A stretch of 64,000 nucleotides of DNA. Origin: Pontederia crassipes (lineage: Eukaryota; Streptophyta; Magnoliopsida; Commelinales; Pontederiaceae). Of the stretch, positions 58,401 to 64,000 are shown one piece after another (the first letter of the stretch is position 1; each line of letters begins with the position of its first letter). Position numbers and translations under genes: made by a program. The notes beneath the pieces were generated by a model that was not told where the DNA came from, searched no databases, and was given only the letters and a program-made list of their open reading frames with translations. Where the stretch lies: NCBI GenBank assembly GCA_030549335.1, contig CM060184.1, positions 37,775,909-37,839,908 on the forward strand. Reading direction: 5' to 3'.

Positions 58401-59330
58401 ATTATACAAAAAGTGTAGAATATACTTATCTTTTTTGGAGAATAAAAAATGTATTGGATAATTATGCAAACAATTATATTTAAAAGTGTGCATATTTATC
58501 AATCTAAATAATATAATACAATTTTTTAGCATACTAAACTTCAACGTGATATTAGAAAACCTTTCCATCAAATTTAGGTCGAGTAGGAATAATAAATTAT
58601 AGACAATTTTGTTAACTTTTTTTTTAGAAAATCAAGAATAAACTTATCTGAACATCTGTTAACAAAGTTATTGCAAAAATACTATATGAGTAAGAAGGTG
58701 GAAAAGCTATAACGATTAAATTTTTTACCCAGAGATTAATAACAGTCGTATTGAAGTTTAAAAGTTGTACATGAGTTTCTAAAGGGTTAGAATTTTTAAA
58801 GTGAGTTTCTAATGGTGTCTTGTGCATGAGTGGAATATTATATGGTGTTGGAGAGAAATTAGTGTAAGTTTTGTGAGATTGAGAATTCGTTGTAAAGAGG
58901 ATATTTTCTCTTTTATTTTCTTGTATTATATTAGTATTTTACATATTTCAAATCACTTTATATTTTTGTGATTATTTTATGGAACCACTTTAAAATTTTA
59001 AACATAAAGTACATGCCAAGCGATCCAATAACTTACCCCTTGAGGACCATTTAGTACATTGGGCGATTCAATTAACTAATAATTTAGATCGTCACTAAAG
59101 TAGATTATCACTATTTAAACTATCGGTAGTATCACATTATAGTGTTTGATAAGCAGTAGTAATATAAATAATAATTAAAATAATTAAAGAGAAAATTACC
59201 AAAGTATATAAATTTTTAGATTTTGATCACATATTATTACAAATAAACAAAGCAAAAAATAAAAAAAAAGTGAATATAGATAAAAGAAGATGAGGCAATT
59301 TGAATCCAAAACAAAGATATCATTTTAGGA
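55481..59330. other. AT-rich relic retroelement DNA, no gene
   Basis: No coding region can be supported. 55500-55870 resembles a retroelement LTR end zone (gttataaatagtttaattac...cctgtgtgattttc). 56530-57000 has ggactttcgacagtc/catcggat blocks like the chromovirus LTR at 25790-25990. 57950-58560 recalls SIRE-like LTR text (aagaattgtctcatcccgatatc, ttaacatttgactatgatccc). 58820-58990 looks like a further LTR end. All are too diverged to bound. Confidence 0.4.
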
Positions 59331-59339
59331 ATATAAATT

Positions 59340-60050
59340 CCTAGATTGATCATAAGTAGTGGTGCTAAATACTCTTTGTGAAGCAATTTGAAAATATACT
59401 AAAGATATATGAATTTGAACATAGTGTAGCTACTTCTTATGACCCAAAATCCGATAGTCAAGTGGAAAGCTTCAAAAAGAAAAATCAAGTGCATTCTCTA
59501 GGAAATAATCACAAAATCAAGAAAGGACTAATCTAGGAAGCTCAATGAAAATTAATGAGCTTGTAGAACTCCTTTTAAAATTGGATTTGAAACTTCACCA
59601 TACATATTTATCTATGGGTACCTATAGAATTATGCTACAAAATATTCTGCATAGAACAAATTCTTAACTAGAATTTAGCCTTGGCAAAAAAGAGAAGAGG
59701 TTTACAATTACCTGAACTTGAAGGATTAATATTAGAAGTCTATGAAAATGCAAGGGTCTATAAGGAAAGAACGATTTTATGGCATGATAGAAGAATCATG
59801 CATAAAGAATTAAAGCATGGTGATAAGGTTCTCATCTTCAACTCAAAGTTCACATTCTTTTCTAGAAACTAAAATTAGATGGTTAGGCCCAATTACTATT
59901 TCTAATCATGGAGCAATTGAGGTGCAAAACAACCCAGGAGGTGTATTCAAAGTTAATGTGCAAGGACTAAATATCTATTATTCTGATGGAAACCATCACA
60001 AAGATCTAGCTACCTTAACCTCAACATTAAAGTATAGTCTAAGGTTATAA
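59340..60050 (+). pseudogene. Athila-like integrase C-terminal fragment
   Basis: The plus strand reads VATSYDPKSDSQVE (end of the integrase core, family norm TPYHPQTSGQVE), and then, after stops and a deletion, 59681-59872. That frame contains LQLPELEGLILEVYENARVY and HGDKVLIFNSKF. A frameshift leads to RWLGPITISNHGAIEVQNN and FKVNVQGLNIYY. Order and motifs match the end of Athila pol. It is more diverged than the copy at 35865-38470. Confidence 0.8.
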
Positions 60051-61095
60051 ACATTGATGCTTGTTGAAATACAACCTAGTTCAATAATTAGCATTTTCTA
60101 TTTTCATCTTAGAATATTTCAAATTTCACTCATTTAATTTTTTTACATAAAAATGGACATCGTGACAACTTCACTTGAGGGGTGTGATAATAAGAAGAAA
60201 CGAGCAACCACACTAATGAACAAATGACACAAAGTGGACATGTGGCGACTATCCAAAAATCATTCCTTTGCATGGCCCAAGATTTCTCGACAGTCATTTC
60301 GCGCACTAATAAATTGCTCATCGTGTCTCGTTATTGCAATCTTCTAATTGCTCTCTCATATTCTCCCACAAGATCTTTTGTTCCCTAAATTCTCGCTGAT
60401 CATTCCCCTCCATCTCTCCAACTTCCTCGCCCTTCATAACTTGCAATCATGGTTCACACACAAGGCCAAGCTATTGGGAGGCCTTGGAGAACAAAGTTGA
60501 AAGGGAAGAAAATCACTACATTGGGTGACCCTCCCATCCTAGAAATGGAGCCACATGTAACCATGTTGCCGACGACCATTGTTCCCACATTCCCCGATGC
60601 TGATGGAGTTAGTTCCCCAAGACCCATCCTTTAACAAAGAGCCCACCACCTGCTACTCCACCCACTATTCGAGGAAAAAAAGAAGGCTTTTGCGAAGCAA
60701 TCGAAAAATCCTGCCCATCCATTGACCTCACCACATCTTCTCCATCCATTATAGTTATGACTTCCAAGATAATGAAACTACCTACCAAGCAAACATTATC
60801 TTCGACATCGACGATTCTCAACACCACCGAGATAATTGCGAGCTTGATTATAGACATTTTTGCACCGCCCCTATTCATACTGAACCACCGGTAGTTGTTG
60901 AACTCGTAGCACCCATTCCTCTTGGAGTTTCTGAAGCACAGCTGATTATGACAATTATCACGCTCCTTGTGTCCACACTCTTTCTTACTGACATCACACC
61001 CACATCTTCATATGCCTTTTGTATCACACCTTCTTAAGACCCAACGATTCTATGTCTTAGGAACCATTTTTTGATGCCATTGGGTCCCCCATGGT
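60051..61095 (+). pseudogene. Athila downstream region with start of extra ORF
   Basis: A C/T-rich leader (60330-60445) leads to an ATG at 60449 whose frame runs 61 codons (MVHTQGQAIGRPWRTKLKGK, then P/T-rich) before a stop. Later text to about 61030 is still low in A/T and P/T/S-rich in places. Its position after the integrase tail matches the extra ORF at 38792 in the other Athila copy. It is broken and not functional. Confidence 0.45.
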
Positions 61096-62242
61096 TGAGG
61101 CATTAGTTTTCGCCTAAGGAGATCGGACGACCGATCTGAAGCCCACAGGTCGACCGTTCAATCGAACTGATCGACCGATCCGCAGACTTTATTTCCACAT
61201 TTGTCAATAATTCAAAATCTCAGTATGATCGTTATCTATTCTTATTTAATTCTATTGATTTAAGACATCTACTTATGTTTAATCATGATTATGCCTGATT
61301 TTAATGCCCGCTCCCACTGAGAGCCATCCCTGATTTCAAGATCAAGTTTTGTATTAATTTATTTCTCATCGATCGTACTATCTCCATTATATAAAAAAAT
61401 AAAGAATGACAAGATTTTAAAGTGATTAATAAGTTAAGATGAAAGATGAATAATTGATTGCCAGTCCAAGTCAAGTGCCTCAAGATAAGGGTCGCTCCCT
61501 TGGTCATGGTTTGATCACCATTGATTCGCACACAACTGTATCGTTTATTCGGCATACCTCAAGAACTAAAGGCACCCAAAGTCGCCCTGATTTCTAAATA
61601 TTAAACAAGACCAAGAAGCATGATTAAGACAAGTCAAGTTATCGTCATGATTTTCAAGCATGCCATGATTTCAAGTTTATTAAGCATCGTTTGATTCTCA
61701 TATTTTATGATATCCTATTATTCAACTCTTATTATGATTTATGATGCTGTTATGTTATCATTTTCACGTTCAAGTTAAGTATGTCTTTTTACCTCTGATT
61801 CTTCTATTCATGTTATGCATTGTATATCATATAGTTTCCCATTAGGCTGTAAAGTTTACGGGAGGACCTCCTCCCCTGTGTCTGATTTTCGCAGGATCAG
61901 ATCAGTGATGAGGTGGAGTAGGTGTGTTGTGACAAGGCTCTAGCGACAAGAAAGCACATGAATCACAGGGCTTATTAGATTCCTTTTAGATTTTCCTTTT
62001 CCTTCCGCATTTATAGATTCATGTTGTAGAACATTATTATATTCTTTAAATTTGATGTAGGCACTTTTTAGACTTCCGCAAAAGTTATCCTTTTCCTTAT
62101 TTTCCTATTTATTCTTTCTTCCGCTGACGTGTCTCGATTTTTTACTAAGATATGATCAACATGATGGTCAAAGTCATGACATGTCGTAACGTCTCCAGAT
62201 TAGTCTTTGCCACGTGGCAGGGGTTGATTTGGGGGAGTTATA
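61096..62242 (+). mobile_element. Chromovirus LTR end, plus strand, partial
   Basis: It ends gggggagttata right before a decayed PBS. It contains gatcggacgaccgatc/ggtcgaccg clusters (61117-61193) and atcagt-gatgaggtggagtagg text typical of chromovirus LTRs. The left border against Athila text is approximate. Confidence 0.55.
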
Positions 62243-62244
62243 CT

Positions 62245-62260
62245 TATGGTATTAGAGTCT
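62245..62260 (+). other. Decayed tRNA-Met primer-binding site
   Basis: TATGGTATTAGAGTCT, two to three changes from TGGTATCAGAGC, just after the presumed LTR end. Sequence after it (62260-62610) has no open frame and resembles a chromovirus leader. Confidence 0.65.
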
Positions 62261-62630
62261 AAAGTCAGGACTCTCTTGACGTCCTATCGTATAGTATGAT
62301 ATAGTAATGGTTCATGTGCTATCGCCGAGCAGTCGCCACACCCTCCACCGTAAAGTACAAGTAAGATCTTTCTTACTGTGAGTTATTCTTTATTGATGTA
62401 TTGATACATGTTTCATATGAGTGGTTGATTTTCTAAGGAAGTTATTCTTTATGGTAGGAATCGACTTAAATGTTATTAGTGATTAGACAAAAAGGGTCAT
62501 AAAGATTATGAACAAATTGGAAAAGAATAAGTAACAAGCATGTGGATAAAGATACCTACATGAAGAATGAGTCTTATAGATAATTAAGAATAAAATATAA
62601 GAAACGATTTTGATTCTTATAATTCATACT
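62261..62630. other. Presumed chromovirus leader and unassigned DNA
   Basis: Follows the PBS but reaches no gag; coding text is absent before an oppositely oriented LTR begins. Probably a truncated element. Confidence 0.4.
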
Positions 62631-63097
62631 TCCCTCATCTTCTCATTAGGATCTTGGCTGGAATAATCCTCATTTTTATTCCTGTCCTTCTCAAGATCAC
62701 AGCTGGGATGATCCTCCTGATCATTCGGATTTCTTGGCATAAGTTGGCTGGCCAGAATCTCCACGATCCTCCTTGATCTTAGGCGGATATGATGCGCCCC
62801 ATCATATCTCTAGCTGCCATCTTCGTCCAGCGAGTAACCATCAGCGATTACTCATGGCCAGCTATCCTGCGTGACACCTGCCATCATTGTAGACACTTTC
62901 GGACATGACAATTTGGCTTGGGACGGAATAGCCCCTCTGCTGCCTAAGTGCGCGCTGCATTGCACTGCCACCGCTACCAAAGTGGATGTTCTGCCAAACT
63001 GGGCAGGGAATGTGCTACCTGCACATTCTTGCGGGGCCAAAGTGTGCATTATTCCAAAGTGGGCACTGCCTGCGTCCTAACTCGGCGGGGCGTGACA
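62631..63097 (-). repeat. 3' LTR of a chromovirus, minus strand (partial)
   Basis: On the minus strand the LTR begins TGTCACGCCCCGCCGAG at 63097, straight after a polypurine tract (tggtgggggagga, plus 63098-63110). It is GC-richer than its surroundings. The left end is not clear. Confidence 0.65.
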
Positions 63098-64000
63098 TCC
63101 TCCCCCACCAAACCGTGTCATCGTCCTCGGTGACGTCTGCCCTCCGTTTGTGGTCTCATTTTATGACCACCTCTGTCTTCGCTTGGCTTGAAGGAATATC
63201 TCGTGCTTGAGCACCTCCTCGTCGTGGCACCTTGTTGTCCCAAGATGTCACTATAATCAACCCTCACCGTCAGTTGTTGTTACGTGAACCATGTGGAACA
63301 TCGCATCCTTGCGCACGCCCCAGGACAATTTCGGCATATTGAGTCCCAGCGCCCCTTCTGCTTGGAATGTGGTCAACGTCTCGGCCTCCTCCAAACTACG
63401 CCGAACTATGAAGTGCGTCCATTTCGCTACTCGACTAGGCTTGCATGTTCCAACTTGAACAAGTTCTTCGGTGCATGACTTTTTCCTTCACGATCTTGGG
63501 GCAAGGCCTCCTGACATCATCCAAAACCTCCTTCATAGACAGCCCATAGTGTGGATAGGGCTTGCTCATCCTCATCCACCAGGAAGTTCCTAAATGCTTC
63601 CCTTTGCCAACTTCGGCTGGAGGCCCTCCTCCGAGGTCTCCAAACTTGGGGCAGTCGCTGTTGGCTTCGGCTGCCCTGCACCCGATCCGGGCCTTAGGGA
63701 GATGGATTCCTCAACGGACTTTCCCAAGCTGGATCCGACCATAGGAGTCCCTTCAACTTGGCCACCTCGTCGCTGGGCCAAGGTCTAAAATCTCCATCAT
63801 CGGGTCTCTCACTTGGGTCGTTCGAGCAATCCCGTTTGAGATGAGGGCCGTCGCACGTCCAACATTTGAGTCCCTATCACAGGCGCTTCCATCCTCTTCC
63901 ATCCCGAGCATTGACCTTCACGTCATGCAAGGCCCTCGAGCTTGCATCGTCAGGTTCATCCCACACCATCCCACTCTTCTAGATGAACTCCTCTATGTAT
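63098..64000 (-). pseudogene. Chromovirus Gag remnant next to its 3' LTR
   Basis: On the minus strand at 63826-63864 is a complete CCHC zinc knuckle, CWTCDGPHLKRDC (C-x2-C-x4-H-x4-C). It is followed by an acidic stretch (SERPDDGDFRPW). Below it the frame is lost, and the polypurine tract and LTR follow only about 730 bp later. No protease, RT or integrase text was found between, so the element is gag-only by deletion or by design. The knuckle type is that of chromovirus Gag. The rest of gag lies beyond the window. Confidence 0.6.

Overview
The window reads as nuclear DNA of a flowering plant. It is AT-rich and packed with LTR retrotransposons, most of them decayed and inserted into one another. 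Plant signatures are the tRNA-iMet primer-binding sites (TGGTATCAGAGC-type), plant Ty1/copia and Ty3/gypsy lineages (Tork/Tnt1-like, SIRE-like, Tekay/Del-like chromovirus, Athila-like), a plant-only WRC-domain gene with GT-AG introns, and (CT)n in its leader. A GC-rich exon in an AT-rich genome hints at a monocot, but I cannot name a species.

Layout: 1-2605 is the 3' end and LTR of a Ty3/gypsy element. 2606-12600 is a minus-strand Tekay/Del-like chromovirus whose reverse transcriptase is split by a 2456-bp solo LTR with a perfect target duplication (aataa). 12601-15676 holds a gypsy gag relic and LTR fragments. 15677-22870 carries two SIRE-like copia copies joined tail to tail; one has only gag between its LTRs and carries a hAT-like MITE. 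22880-24430 is a gypsy LTR. 24640-29105 is a minus-strand solo LTR with perfect target duplication (aaaat), itself interrupted by another LTR-like insertion. 29106-33915 is a second gag-only SIRE-like copy, minus strand. 34417-35860 is a chromovirus LTR piece. 35865-40200 is a plus-strand Athila-like pol followed by its extra downstream ORF, both broken. 41128 to about 43065 is another chromovirus LTR.

The only host gene I can support is a three-exon WRC-domain gene at 45018-47117 (predicted 431 aa), with a promoter and pyrimidine-rich leader upstream. Forty bases after its stop codon sits a complete, very young Ty1/copia element (47158-52205). It has two 472-bp LTRs that look identical, a 5-bp target duplication (tccat), PBS, PPT and an uninterrupted 1425-aa Gag-Pol. 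The last 73 residues of that protein are encoded inside the 3' LTR.

Downstream, 54751-55443 is a terminal-inverted-repeat element set in a TA microsatellite. 55480-59330 is AT-rich relic sequence. 59340-61050 is a second Athila-like relic. 61100-64000 contains two chromovirus LTR ends in opposite orientations and a Gag zinc-knuckle fragment. No tRNA, rRNA or CRISPR features were seen. Apart from the WRC gene and the young copia element, nothing looks capable of making an intact protein. Lineage names rest on remembered family motifs, not on a search.
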